From positions 20,297,032 to 20,361,031 of the forward strand of contig NC_080071.1 in NCBI RefSeq assembly GCF_949987535.1: 64,000 bases of DNA, read 5' to 3'. Position numbers and translations under genes: made by a program. This document shows, in pieces, positions 48,194-62,800 of this stretch; the first letter of the stretch is position 1, and each line of letters begins with the position of its first letter. The DNA is from Balaenoptera acutorostrata. Lineage: Eukaryota; Chordata; Mammalia; Artiodactyla; Balaenopteridae. The notes below the pieces were generated by a model. The model was not told the DNA's origin. It saw only the letters and a list, made by a program, of their open reading frames with translations, and did no database searches.

Positions 48194-49565
48194 AAGTCAC
48201 AAAATACAGTCTTGATTCAAAACTAAATTGTCTAGTTCTAAGAGATTAAGCAACTCTTCCCTCTTTATTCAGAAGGTAACATTTCCTTTCATTCCCTACA
48301 TGCTTAGACCATCAGAGTCCAGGAGTGGAAGGGAAAAGGGGAGGAGAGGTAAAGGGGAGAAGCAGAGTTCTCATTGGACTGGTGACTGACGCTATCCCCA
48401 GTAAACCCGGCAGGTGCTTAATGCTGACTCTTGCCCTCCTATCAGTTTTCTTGTCTGGACTGTTCCTGGAAAATTCCCCATACACATTTTCCTTTAGCTA
48501 ATTCTCTTCCACCTTCAGGTTCCCATTTATTGCTATTCCACCTCACTGTTTTGGGTGGATCCCAAACCTCTGGCAGGAGCTTTGTTGGGCAGAAAAATCT
48601 CAGACCTTTGAAAATGACTCCACGCCACTAGCCAATGATTTCTTAAATAGAGCACATAAAAGACTGATAAATAGTATTTCATTAGGACCTTCCAGAAAGC
48701 AGGAAAATGTTGCTCCGACTTTAACCACAAGGAAAAGCTGAATAGCCTACAACATCAAAACTTTTCTTGAACCCATCGGAGAAGAGGTCATGGGGCAATA
48801 AACTAGCCTGAGATTTAAAGAAAGGTAGATGTCTTCAGGAAGAGAGGCAATGTGAGAACTGGCTTACTTGAGGCAGAGCCCCTGGGAAAGACAAGGCCAT
48901 TCTAGAAGGGATAAGAAGATTGCACGTAAAACTCTGTGATGATCCCATAGTTACACTTCAACAATTTGCTGCTGTGGCAGAGTGTTAGCTTCTGTATAGA
49001 ACCCATGGAAGCTACAGACGTAAGGGGAATTTACACCCCTTCACAGGCTTTTCTCTACAAACCTCACAGAATGCTCCTAAGAAAGATGGAGGTCAGGGTA
49101 GGCAAGCAGAGGAAGTCCCTTATGGGTGTGCAAATCAGCGAGAGAGGAACAAAACCCTACTGAACAAAAGGCGCTGTGGGTGGGGAGGGATGCAGAGCAG
49201 CAAACCCACCAGGGCACAAGTGTAGACCCTTTACAGCTGGGGAAAGGGAACAAAGAAATCCTCCTCTCCTGGGGAAGAAGCAGCAAGCTCTCTCCCTCAC
49301 AGGAACAAGAAAGACCCGAGGCGAGTTTGGAGTTCTTCTGCCCTGGGGAGGAGGGCACAGCTACTGAGTAGGTCCTGGCCCCAAGAACCAGGGACATAGG
49401 TCCTGCCTGAGACTGAGGCTGAACCAAGAAAGCAGAATGCCTCTTCCCCAGCCAGGCTAGCAAGTGGCTAGTAAGAACCTACTGCAGCGGAAGATGCAAG
49501 AGGAGCAAGTCTCTCTCTTGGGCTCAGGTTCACAGGGAAAGCCTGAAGCCTACTCCCACCATAAG
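48194..49565. other. Intronic stretch without recognised feature
   Basis: Somewhat richer in GC than its surroundings at 49080-49560, with overlapping frames on both strands (81 codons plus, 128 codons minus) and no family resemblance. Not called coding. Confidence 0.45.
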
Positions 49566-50990
49566 CAAAGTACCACTAATTGCCAAAAACTGAAGACAAC
49601 TGGTGAATGGATAAACTGTGATAAACCCATATCATGGAATACTACACAGCAATAAAAACGACCAAACTATTGACATACACAATAAAGCGGCTGGATTTCA
49701 AAGGCATTATGCTAAGCGAAAAAAGCCAGACTCAAAAGAGCACATACTATAATGGTTACATTTATATGACATTCTAGAATAGGCAAACTATAGGGACAGA
49801 GATCAGTAGTTGCCAAAGGCTGAAGGTGGGTGAGGTGTTGAATACAAAGAGGCATGAAGGATGGCTGACAGTGATGGAACAGTTCTACATCCTGACTGCG
49901 GGGGAGGTTACGTGTCAGGCATTTGTCAAAACTCGGAACTGTACACTAAAAAGGGTGATTTGTACAGTATATAACTTATACCCCAAAGACATTTAAAATT
50001 TAAAAAACAGAATTTCATTAAAATTAAGAAGGTTTGTTCATCAAAAAACAATGTTAAGAGTGTGAAGAGACAAGTTACAGATAGGGAGAAAAAAATAGAA
50101 CCTGCATACAGAATATATAAAGAACATACAAATGAGTAAGAAAAAAAGGCAGACGATGGAATAGAAAAATGGGCAAAGGACCTAAGTGGTCATTTCACAA
50201 AAGAGAATATTCAAATGGCCAATATGCATAAGAAAAGCTGCTCAATATCTTTATTCTAAATGAAAATGAAAATCATGAGGTGCCACTACACATTCATCAG
50301 ATTAGCTGAAATGAAAGACTGGCAACATCAATGTTGGTGAGGATGTGGAGCAACTGAAAGTGGCTGCAAATTTATATAACCACTTTGGAAAACTATTTGG
50401 CAGTATTTACTAAAGTGAAACACACATGAGCCTTATGATGCAGCGATTCCACTCCTAGGTACTTATCCAAGAGATATAAGGGCCTATGTCCACCATAAGA
50501 CATGTTCAAGAATGTTCATAGCACCATTATCATAACAGCAAAAACCTGAAAGCAACTCAAATTCCCATCAATAGGAGAACATACAAATAAATTGTGGTAC
50601 ATGTATATATATATATATGTAGGAAGTACTACCAAGCTATAAAGAAGAACAAATAATTGCAACATGCAACAAGGACGAAACTCACAGATATGATGAGTAA
50701 AAGAAGTATAAAAGAGTATATACTGTATGATTCGATTCATATGAAATTCACCAATAAGCAAAACTAACCTATGGTGATGAATTCAGAATAGTGGTCATGG
50801 ATGGGGCCAGTATATACCAAGAAAAGGCATGAGAGAGCCTTCTGAGCGGTTCTACACCTTGGCCCTGATGGTATTTCTATGGGCAGCATATATTTGTAAA
50901 ACTTTATTCAATAGCACACTTAGGTTCTGTGTGCTCTACTGCATGTGTGTTTACCTCAAGGTAATACAATGAAAAGAAAATATCACTTAC
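49566..50990 (+). mobile_element. Two old L1 3' fragments in tandem, sense
   Basis: 49566-50010 is an L1M-type 3' end ('catggaatactacacagcaa', 'ggttacgtgtcaggcatttg', 'ctgtacactaaaaagggtga', then an A-rich end). 50010-50990 repeats the ORF2 end and 3' region of another old copy ('tatccaagagatataagggc', 'caaattcccatcaataggag', 'tatgattcgattcatatgaa'). A TA microsatellite lies at 50604-50619. Confidence 0.75.
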
Positions 50991-51253
50991 AGCATAGTTT
51001 AAGGACTAATGATAATGTGTGCAAAATGAGTATAAACAGACTAGGAGTATATAAGGACTTGTCGTGGCCCCTGACCACCCCCCCTTTTTTTTTTAGAGTC
51101 ACTGAGTGTTCCTAATCAGTCACAGATGGAGAAGAAACACACATTAGCTCTGCAGCCCATGGTAGATAGGGCTTGATGCAGCTTCTATTACTTTTAGGTC
51201 CTAAGCTTATGCAATGTCAAAAGAAATATATTTTTGTTTAAAAAAATGCAGGC

Positions 51254-52026
51254 TTTGTAATATAGTCTGAAGTCAGGGAGCCTGATTCCTCCAGCTCCAT
51301 TTTTCGTTCTCAAGATTGCTTTGGCTATTCGGGGTCTTTTGTGTCTCCATACAAATTGTGAAATTTTTTGTTCTAGTTCTGTAAAAAATGCCAGTGGTAG
51401 TTTGATAGGGATTGCATTGAATCTGTAGATTGCTTTGGGTAGTATAGTCATTTTCACAATGTTGATTCTTCCAATCCAGTGGCACATATATACAATGGAA
51501 TATTACTCAGCCATAAAAAGAAATGAAATGGAGGTATTTGTAATGAGGTGGATGGAGTTAGAGTCTGTCATACAGAGTGAAGTAAGTCAGAAAGAGAAAA
51601 ACAAATACAGTATGCTAACACATATATATATGGAATCTAAGGGAAAAAAAAGGTCATGAAGAACCTAGTGGCAAGATGGGAATAAAGACACAGACCTACT
51701 AGAGAATGGACTTGAGGAAATGGGGAGGGGGAGGGGTGAGATGTGACAGGGTGAGAGAGTGTCATGGACATATATACACTACCAAATGTAAAATAGATAG
51801 CTAGTGGGAAGCAGCCGCGTAGCACAGGGAGATCAGCTCGGTGCTTTGTGACCACCTAGAGGGGTGGGATAGGGAGGGTGGGAGGGAGGGAAGATGCAAG
51901 AGGGAAGAGATATGGGAACATATGTATATGTATAGCTGATTCACTTTGTTATAAAGCAGAAACTAACACACCATTGTAAAGCAATTATACTCCAATAAAG
52001 ATGTTTAAAAAACAAACAAACAAACA
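51254..52026 (+). mobile_element. Twin-primed (5'-inverted) short L1
   Basis: The left part (51254-51478) is L1 ORF2 sequence in reverse (minus-strand frame [18 protein letters not shown]). It switches at 51479 to sense L1 ('tggcacatatatacaatgga') running to an AATAAA and A-rich tail. Both parts are bounded by one perfect 14-bp duplication, aaaaaaatgcaggc, at 51240-51253 and 52027-52040, so this is a single insertion whose 5' part was inverted. No coding capacity. Confidence 0.94.
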
Positions 52027-52040
52027 AAAAAAATGCAGGC

Positions 52041-52207
52041 ACTTTCCTGGTGGTGCTGTGGTTAAGACTGCGCTCCCAATGCAGGGGGCCCGGGTTCAAT
52101 CCCTGGTCAGGGAACTAGATCCCACACACATGCCGCAACTAAGGAGCCTGCCTGCCGCAACTAAGACCTGGCACAACCAAATAAATAAATATTAAAAACA
52201 AAAAAAG
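52041..52207 (+). mobile_element. Short CHR-like SINE
   Basis: Starts 'actttcctggtggtgctgtg' directly after the L1 target duplication, has 'gggttcaatccctggtcagg' as a B-box region and an AAAT-type tail. The duplication aatgcaggc (52032-52040) matches aatgcagagc (52208-52217). It therefore inserted at the edge of the L1's own duplication. Confidence 0.88.
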
Positions 52208-52217
52208 AATGCAGAGC

Positions 52218-53372
52218 AGGCATTTTTCCTCTAATGTTTTAAAATAGAGATATTTGTTTCTATATGCTATTAACTGCTATAATATAACATCTACCAGCTT
52301 ATTTTTTCTATCAAGAGAATATAATTTCTTGTTGCACCATCATCATCCTACCATGTCATTTATCAGTAAATTAAGATTTGGGCACTGTATGTATGCTGTA
52401 CCTCAATACAACTGTGTGTGTGCGTGTGCCGCATGTATCTTTATTTCTCAACCACAAACAAGCAGTTGGCATTATACTGCAGTTACAGAACTACTAAGTT
52501 TCAGAGAGCTGGCTAAAGTTACCAACTCCAGGTTCAACAGTTTCATGGGTAATAATATTGTTGGCAATTTTGTGAGGTCCGACCAGTCCCCTGCTCGGGG
52601 AATTAGTTAGCTCCCGGGTCCTGTCTCAGCTTCTCCAGTTTGTATGGTTCAGACCATTCTACTCTTTAAGTATAAAGGGGATTGCCACATCACAACTCCC
52701 AGGCATCCTGCAAAGTAAGCAGGTCACCTTAGGGGCAACCTTTACCCACTCAAAAATTCACCTCACATTAGCAGTAAGGATTTGGCACCACCCCGAATCA
52801 TTATTTTCCTTACTCATAAGTTTAAGGCAGGATACAATTCATGTTTGGTGGCCCTTCCAACACTCCTAGAGAGGCCATATCTACATGGGGCCTCCAGGAC
52901 TCATGCACCCGTGACCAGACACAGCAGCCACTCTTGTTTTCAGTTCTGCCACTAACGTAATTCCTCTATATTTCCCTGAGAGCGTCAGACACCAGTGCTC
53001 AAGCCTCCAACTACAGGGGTTACCCACTCAACTCTCCAAGCCATGCTGGAGGCCCCTTGCTGGGTCTGAGCAGGAGGAAAACCCTGTCTGCTCCCCCTCT
53101 CACTCTGCTGAGTGCTCACACACAGCCCATAAAGCTCTCCTCAATATATTTCTTCGCAAATCCTCCCTCCTCTTCATAACTTGACCCTTTTTTTAAAAAA
53201 CATCTTTAATGTGAATGAGAGGTCCATGAGTCTGAAGCAGCGTCAGACATTTACTTTATAATTACATTCTGCATTTTCATCCAGCACCTCACTCTGACGT
53301 ACAGCATTTGTGGTTGGTATTGGACATCCTCAAACAAAACTTCAATACTCACCTCCTGTTATAGTAACTTCC
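52218..53372. other. Intronic stretch, possible decayed LTR
   Basis: About 52558-53180 could be an old LTR-like element: it begins tgttggcaatttt, has tataaagggg near 52672 and 'cccataaagctctcctcaat' near 53125. The similarity is weak and no target duplication is clear, so I do not call it a mobile element. Downstream of the CCDC148 exon donor, inside the next intron. Confidence 0.3.
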
Positions 53373-53447
53373 GGTTGAACCGTATGAAATTGTTGATTGT
53401 TCACAATTTTTGATCTAAAAGAATTTCAATTTCATATGGTTCGAACC
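53373..53447. repeat. Imperfect palindrome (hairpin), possible MITE
   Basis: The left arm ggttgaaccgtatgaaattg (53373-53392) is the near-perfect reverse complement of caatttcatatggttcgaac (53427-53446), with one G/A mismatch and one extra base, separated by 34 bases that partly pair (cacaattttt / aaaagaatt). Transcripts of either strand could fold into a long hairpin. It lies 117 bp downstream of the CCDC148 exon at 53564 and so would be in the pre-mRNA. Confidence 0.8.
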
Positions 53448-53491
53448 AACAATTGTATTCAAAATAGGCTTTTTAGAGAAACGGGACTTTA

Positions 53492-56561
<3,070 letters not shown>

Positions 56562-56955
56562 TTACATTAAATAAAGACTTTTAAAAAAATACATTAGCCA
56601 AATTAAATGTCTCCTATAGAAAAAGTTCTAAATTATAACACAATGGGTTCTTTCAATCCTTTTTTTGGTCTTGTCATGAGTTCCAGGCATAATTTGAAGA
56701 AGTTTAACAATGAGACATAACATTTTAAAAATATTTATTCTATCTTGCCTATAACAATATTTTAAAAATTATGACCAATGAATGAAATAATAAATTATTA
56801 ACTCTACAGATTAAAAAGGAATTTTGCTAATTCAACAAATTTCCTGTTTCTAGACAGGAGGAAAACACAAATGTAGAGAGTCAAATAAACAATACACAAA
56901 GGAAACTAAGGCCTGAGGAAGGCACATATTAAGGTTGACTTTAAAAGTAAGTCTA

Positions 56956-57286
56956 GGGACTTCCCTTGTGGCACAGTGGTTAAGAGTCCGCCTGCCAATG
57001 CAGGGGACACGGGTTCGAGCCCTAGTCCAGGAAGATCCCACATGCCACGGAGCAACTAAGCCCACACACCACCACTACTGAGTCTGCGCTCTACAGCCCG
57101 TGAGCCGCAACTACTGAGCCCGCGCGCCACAACTACTGAAGCCGTGCACCTAGAGCCTGTGCTCCGCGACAAGAGAAGCCACCACAATGAGAAGCCTGTG
57201 CACCACAAGGAAGAGTAGCCCCCGCCTCACCACAACTAGAGAAAAGCCCACTAGCAGCAACAAAGACACAACGCAGTCAAAAAAAA
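56956..57286 (+). mobile_element. CHR-family SINE, class B
   Basis: A class B copy beginning gggacttcccttgtggca, with duplication aaaagtaagtcta at 56943-56955 and 57287-57299. The tail is a simple A-run without AAAT units. Antisense to CCDC148, about 0.5 kb upstream of the exon at 56472. Confidence 0.94.
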
Positions 57287-59501
57287 AAAAGTAAGTCTAA
57301 AATTATCTTTTATTTTACCCTCTCAGCTTCTTGCTTTGTGGAGGTAAGACTAGATATTGGTAGTAAAAAGATAACCAGTGGCATTAAATTTCAGATCACT
57401 AAAGAAATCATTTGTAACAGGATCCCTTCAAGTCACCTTCCCAATAGCATATCCACCATGCTCCAAAATACCTTTTTTAGTTCAGAACTTCCCTAGGTAC
57501 TGGCCTGGTTTGTGCTCCATAGAAAGTATTAGCAAAGCCCTATGCAAAGTAAAAAGGTTACAATATCAGCTTGAACTCTAGACTGAATTAATGTTTCTTT
57601 ATTATTCTGAGTTTATTTGCATATCATCATTCCTGTTTAGTAAGTTGGAATAATCAAATACAGATGTAATCAGAGGGAATATTATTAGCAACAAATATTT
57701 CTTTGATCCAAGATGGAGACTTGCTATTGTTTATTTCTATCATTGGCCTTCTACTTTAAAGTTAATTGTGCAATTTAAAGAATTTTTACAGTATGTCCTC
57801 TATGCCCTTGAAAAATATTTGACAATTTAAAACAATAAAAACCTCTTTAAATCAGTGATACTAATGGGAATTCTACCATCCTCATCCAACTTACCCAGTT
57901 TCTGTAAAGTATTTCATGATACTGATAAGTAGCAAGAAAGAAACAAAATTATTTTTCAAAGAAGATAACCTTCTCTAGCAGCTCTATAATAGGAAGAAAA
58001 AGTGGGTTGGAAGTGTTCCATTAGGAAGAAGCAAACTCTACATTTCTTCTGTATGACATAATAATATATTGCAGAGAAAGAATTTGAGATTTCATTCATT
58101 GAACACATTGAGTGTTTGGGTTCTCTCTGAATCAGTTAAGCCAAAGGCTTCTGCAAATAAAGCATCTCAAATAGGAGTATTAAGCCTGGAGAAAGGCTTG
58201 CCTGAGTGGTTTTGGCATTTAAAACACCCTCAAGTCTTCAGGGACAGTATCCCAGGTCCTCTCTCAAGGAACTCATTTCATTCATGATAACATAAATGCA
58301 TTTTAATAGCAGAGTTAGCCACATTTCTACACGGCAAGCAATCAGAAAAAGGAATAGACCCAGAGTCCATGTCCTCATTAATGCTTTTAAACTGTTTCTG
58401 TAATCAAAGGGACTTGAATACAGTTTGAATTTCCATCTTTATTTGATTACAAGGATAGACATGTAGGGGTGTATGTGCTGGGGAGGAGGAAGCGACAGAA
58501 TCTAGGTCCAATAAGCTCTCTGTTCTTTTAAAGTGTCATTTATCTACATAAAGGATGCTGTTGGTGCCAGGCTAGATCACCTTGATGAGCTAGAATTCCT
58601 ATCTTCAAAATTCTGGTAATTCACAGATGTACCTTCCTCCTCTGAAGAACTGTCCTGGGCCAAATGGGAAGTGCCTCACACAGGAGGCTATTCTCCCACC
58701 ACCTTTGAGAGCCAACCCCAACCAACGACTGGCTGACATGGGGGTACAGAAGGCCAGCCCACTTGCCTCAAGATGAGACCAACTCTGTGATGCCATTCGT
58801 GCTCCAGAGTTTCACTGTGGGAGCAAACTGTAACCTGTTTCCACTGAGATCTTCTGCCACAGACATCTTCCCCTCCTCCATCCTGCTTCCCTTACCATCC
58901 TTCTCCTGAGAGCACTGCCCAACAAATCACATGTTCTTACAATCCCTGTCTCAGATTTGCTTTTACAGAACTGACCTAAGATAATCTATGAGCAACCTTA
59001 CCCATAATTGTCAAAAATTATTTAAATCCTTTGGCAAACGGAGAGGTACTTCTAAGCTAATTGTTTTGATGATCTCTCATACTGAATTGTGGTGTAAGAT
59101 TGTGGCTATCCTCAAAGAGAAAGTGCAAATAGCAAACATTTACAAAAATGGTTTTTAAATAAAAGCACACATTAAGCAGTGTGCATTGCTATAAATAAAT
59201 ATAGCAGCAGAAGAATTTGTGGCACTCAGTACATTTTTATACATTGCATGAATGTATTAATTAGGTGCCATTTTAGTGACAACATTAAAACCACTTAAAC
59301 ATATGAAGATAATATAACATTTAAACTAGATATTTCAAACCAAGTATGCTATGAACAATGATCACATCCGTTTTGCTCCTATTGATTTTGGAAACCTCAC
59401 ATCTCAACAGCTTTTTCCAATTACCACAATTACACAAATTGTAAGTCATTTTTCTAGTAGATGTAGGATAAAAATGAAAAACATGCTTATAAGAAATGAT
59501 A

Positions 59502-59868
59502 GGGCTTCTATGGTGGCGCAGTGGTTGAGAATCCGCCTGCCAATGCAGGGGACATAGGTTCAAGCCCTGGTCCGGGAAGATCCCACATGCCAAGGAGCAA
59601 CTAAGCCCGTGCGCCACAACTACTGAGCCTGCGCTCTAGAGCCCACGAGCCACAACTACTGAGCCCACGTGCCACAACTACTGAGGCCTGTGCGCCTAGA
59701 AGGCAGTGCTCCTCAACAAGAGAAGCCACTGCAATGAGAAGCCCGCGCACCACAACAAAGAGTAGCCACTGCTCACCATAACTAGAGAGAAGCCTGCGCA
59801 CAACAATGAAGACCCAATGCAGCCAAAAATAAAAATAAATAAAATTATATTTTTAAAAACTTAAAAAA
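59502..59868 (+). mobile_element. CHR-family SINE, class B
   Basis: A class B copy starting gggcttctatggtggcgcag, with duplication aagaaatgata at 59491-59501 and 59869-59879 and a long mixed A/T tail. Antisense to CCDC148. Confidence 0.94.
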
Positions 59869-62800
59869 AAGAAATGATAATATAAATACTCACAATATTA
59901 TTATTTTAGAGTACTTATAGCAATTTCCAGAGCTGCTGGCTTAAATTTTGAAGCAAATACTCACATCACCAACACTATTGGCAGAGTCATGCATCTCCAT
60001 TAGGATGCTGTCTGTGAGGGAGAAAACTCCCACCACTATATATATATACTGAGTCTTCTGGGTAGTAAAAATCTAAGATGAATATTCAAACATGATAGCC
60101 TCTTCACAATAACAAAGTAGCCATTTCCTACTTAGCATCTAAAATAAAATCAAATTTAACATATCTGAATTTCTAAATTCAAATCTGGACATTTATCTTT
60201 TCTAAACTTCATCTTTTCATTGTAGAAAAAATCTATATAAAATAGCAAATTATCTTAAAATTTTGTACATTAAAAAAATATCTTCAGACAAAAGATCTTT
60301 GGTAGGTCTCTGCAATTTCCATTTTTCTGTCCAACCAAATTTTCTAATTTAAAATGTTTCAGGAAATTTCGGCCTGCAGGAGGGTGAGGTATTTATTGCT
60401 CAGTCCTTACCCTCCATCCCCCACTGCCAATTGAGGTCCACCAATATCATTTCATCGTGATTTCCCAGGATATGAGACAAAACAGGTAACTCAGAAAAGG
60501 AGGACAACAGGGTTGTGAGAATTCAACGAGACCAAGGCCAACTGTCTCCCTAATTCTACCTGTTTGAATTGTTACAAAAATCCTAGCCTGACTCACAATC
60601 AACTACCAGTTTTCTTCATAATCGTGTTAAACCACTTTCCCAGGGTTCTGGTTCCGTGACATCAAAAGACATTTAGCGGGGTGGGGGCAGCCAGCGATGG
60701 CAAACAGGCCACGTAGGGCAACAGGTACCTTAACAGCAGGGACAAGTCTATGAGACTAAACACTGTGTATTCAAACTGGCTGAAGTTGTCTTATATTTTC
60801 TCAGAGTGAAGGGGGCTTTCCAGCAAAATGGTAATTAGGGCCTCCTGACGCTAGCCGATGCAGTTACCAGCATCTGATGACTGCCTTGACTGGAAAATGG
60901 CCATAGTGAATCTGGACTGAAGAAAAGCTCTTGTCTCTTCAAGTGTAATGCTGTCAGGGGAGTGAGCCACTGGTGGAATAACGTGGATAATAGATGGCTC
61001 TGACACAATCTGCTTGTTTGGCAGCATTGGGTCTGACCCTCTAGAAAATACAACTTGACACCACTTTTCAAAGTTGCCTTTCCAAATCAGACCCATCCAA
61101 ACACTGAATCTAATCAGCCTGGTTCCTGAAACTGTCTCCCCAGCTATTCACCACCCCACCCCAGGCCTATTGTCCAAACACAAATCTTTGATTTTCAGCC
61201 TGGTTAACAGAGGGCCCTCTGGCCGCAGACTCATTTCTGACCAACAGAATCGGCTCCTTAGATGTTGTTTGGGTACGTACATTGTCTTCCAGGAGATCCA
61301 TTCCCATTTAGCAGTCCTCACTGTCCTGGCTCCCCAGGCTCTGCCCAGTTTACCTACTCAGGTGGGAGTTGACAGCCAGAATAAAGTGGGCTCTTAGGAG
61401 TATGGTCAAAATCCACTGAATTGAAGAATCAACAACAACAAAAGTGGTCCAGAAGATAAAGCCAGAACTTGCACCAGCATCCAAAGCCGCCTTCTTCTGA
61501 GGGGTGACAGGAAAGTGAAAATATGACCCTCCAGAATTTCTTATAGGAGAGTTTAGGAATGAGAATCTGGTCAGAAGAAGAGGCTAAGTGATTTATTTGG
61601 AAGCTGCAATTGTTATTTTCATAACAAGCACTCTGTATCTGTTTTTTGTATCTGTTTTTACTTAGATACTGTTTAAAAGTAGTTTGCATGGAAAGCTGAA
61701 TTTTTTACTTAGAATGTGTATTTTTTGGAGGTGGAGTAGCTGGGATGGTGGCAATACACCTAAACAATCTTTTGTGCCTACATCCATCCACCACTAGTTT
61801 TAAGAGGCAGTATAATTCCTAGTGGAAGTTTAGAAATAATATGATCAAGATAAAACAGCTTGTTAAAAGTAAAATGTAATGGCTCAGCCATCCCATATGC
61901 TAGGTTTTAAATAATTATATTCATCACAAGAACTGTAAGGAAAAGGTAATTGTAGCAGACTTTGCCTCTACTCTTGCTCCTGCTCACCATAATCCTGATT
62001 TTATTCAAGATTTACCTTCCTGCATAGGCCCCCCCCACTTCAGGGAAAGTGAGCCCCATTCCAGCCCCCAGAGGGCATCTTGACTGATCTTAAGCCATTC
62101 ACAAACATCTGTTCTCAAGCTTTCCATTCCTCTTCCCAGTGTTTGATATAATCATGGACAAAAGGCCCAAAAGGCCATTGAAATGGGAGGAGAAGTCTTC
62201 TGGGGGCAAAGGTTTCCTAGCTCTTAAAACAAGTCACAAGGAAGAAAAGGTCCCTTTCTGCTTCTGAGTATGGCAGTGTGGAACTGCTCTAGTTGTCTGG
62301 CAGAAAGTCATCTATCTACCTGCAGGAAGGCAGGGCAAGAGAATGCAGAAAACTAGGCCTTGCTGTGCTTGGACTTCTCTACCTCTGTGCTTCGAATGAA
62401 ACAAGAAATCGCTTTATTATTTATGTTACTTTGACTTGGGTTGGGTATTCTCTTACTTTCAGCTAAAGATATCCTATTTGACACTTGAATGGAAGAAAAA
62501 TGACTTTTAAAAATGTAGCATCCTAATATTGCTTTGGAAGGAAAGTACTATGAAGGATGTAGAGATTCAAGAGATGCAGATCCAATGTGGCTAGCGACCA
62601 ACATCTACAGTGACACTCCTGAGCTGACTGGGAACAGAGAAGTGTTTAACACCAAAGGCCATTTTTAAGACAAAAAGAAACCAAACAAAACCAGCTCAAA
62701 CTCAAACGAACAGAATCGGTAAAGACAAGCTCATCCACAAACACATTATTTGCTCTAATTTTTTAAAAAAATCCTATTGAGCCAAAATCTGCTTCCATGT

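Noticed and set aside
1..53000. Downstream CCDC148 exon in this window
   Set aside because: I looked on the minus strand for the charged coiled-coil exon expected after CADLQAK and found no match outside L1 ORF1 coiled coils.
52558..53180. LTR element in the intron
   Set aside because: Weak resemblance only; no clear ends or target duplication, so kept as an unassigned stretch.
61074..61397. 107-codon plus-strand frame
   Set aside because: No family resemblance and opposite strand to the gene; consistent with chance in non-coding DNA.
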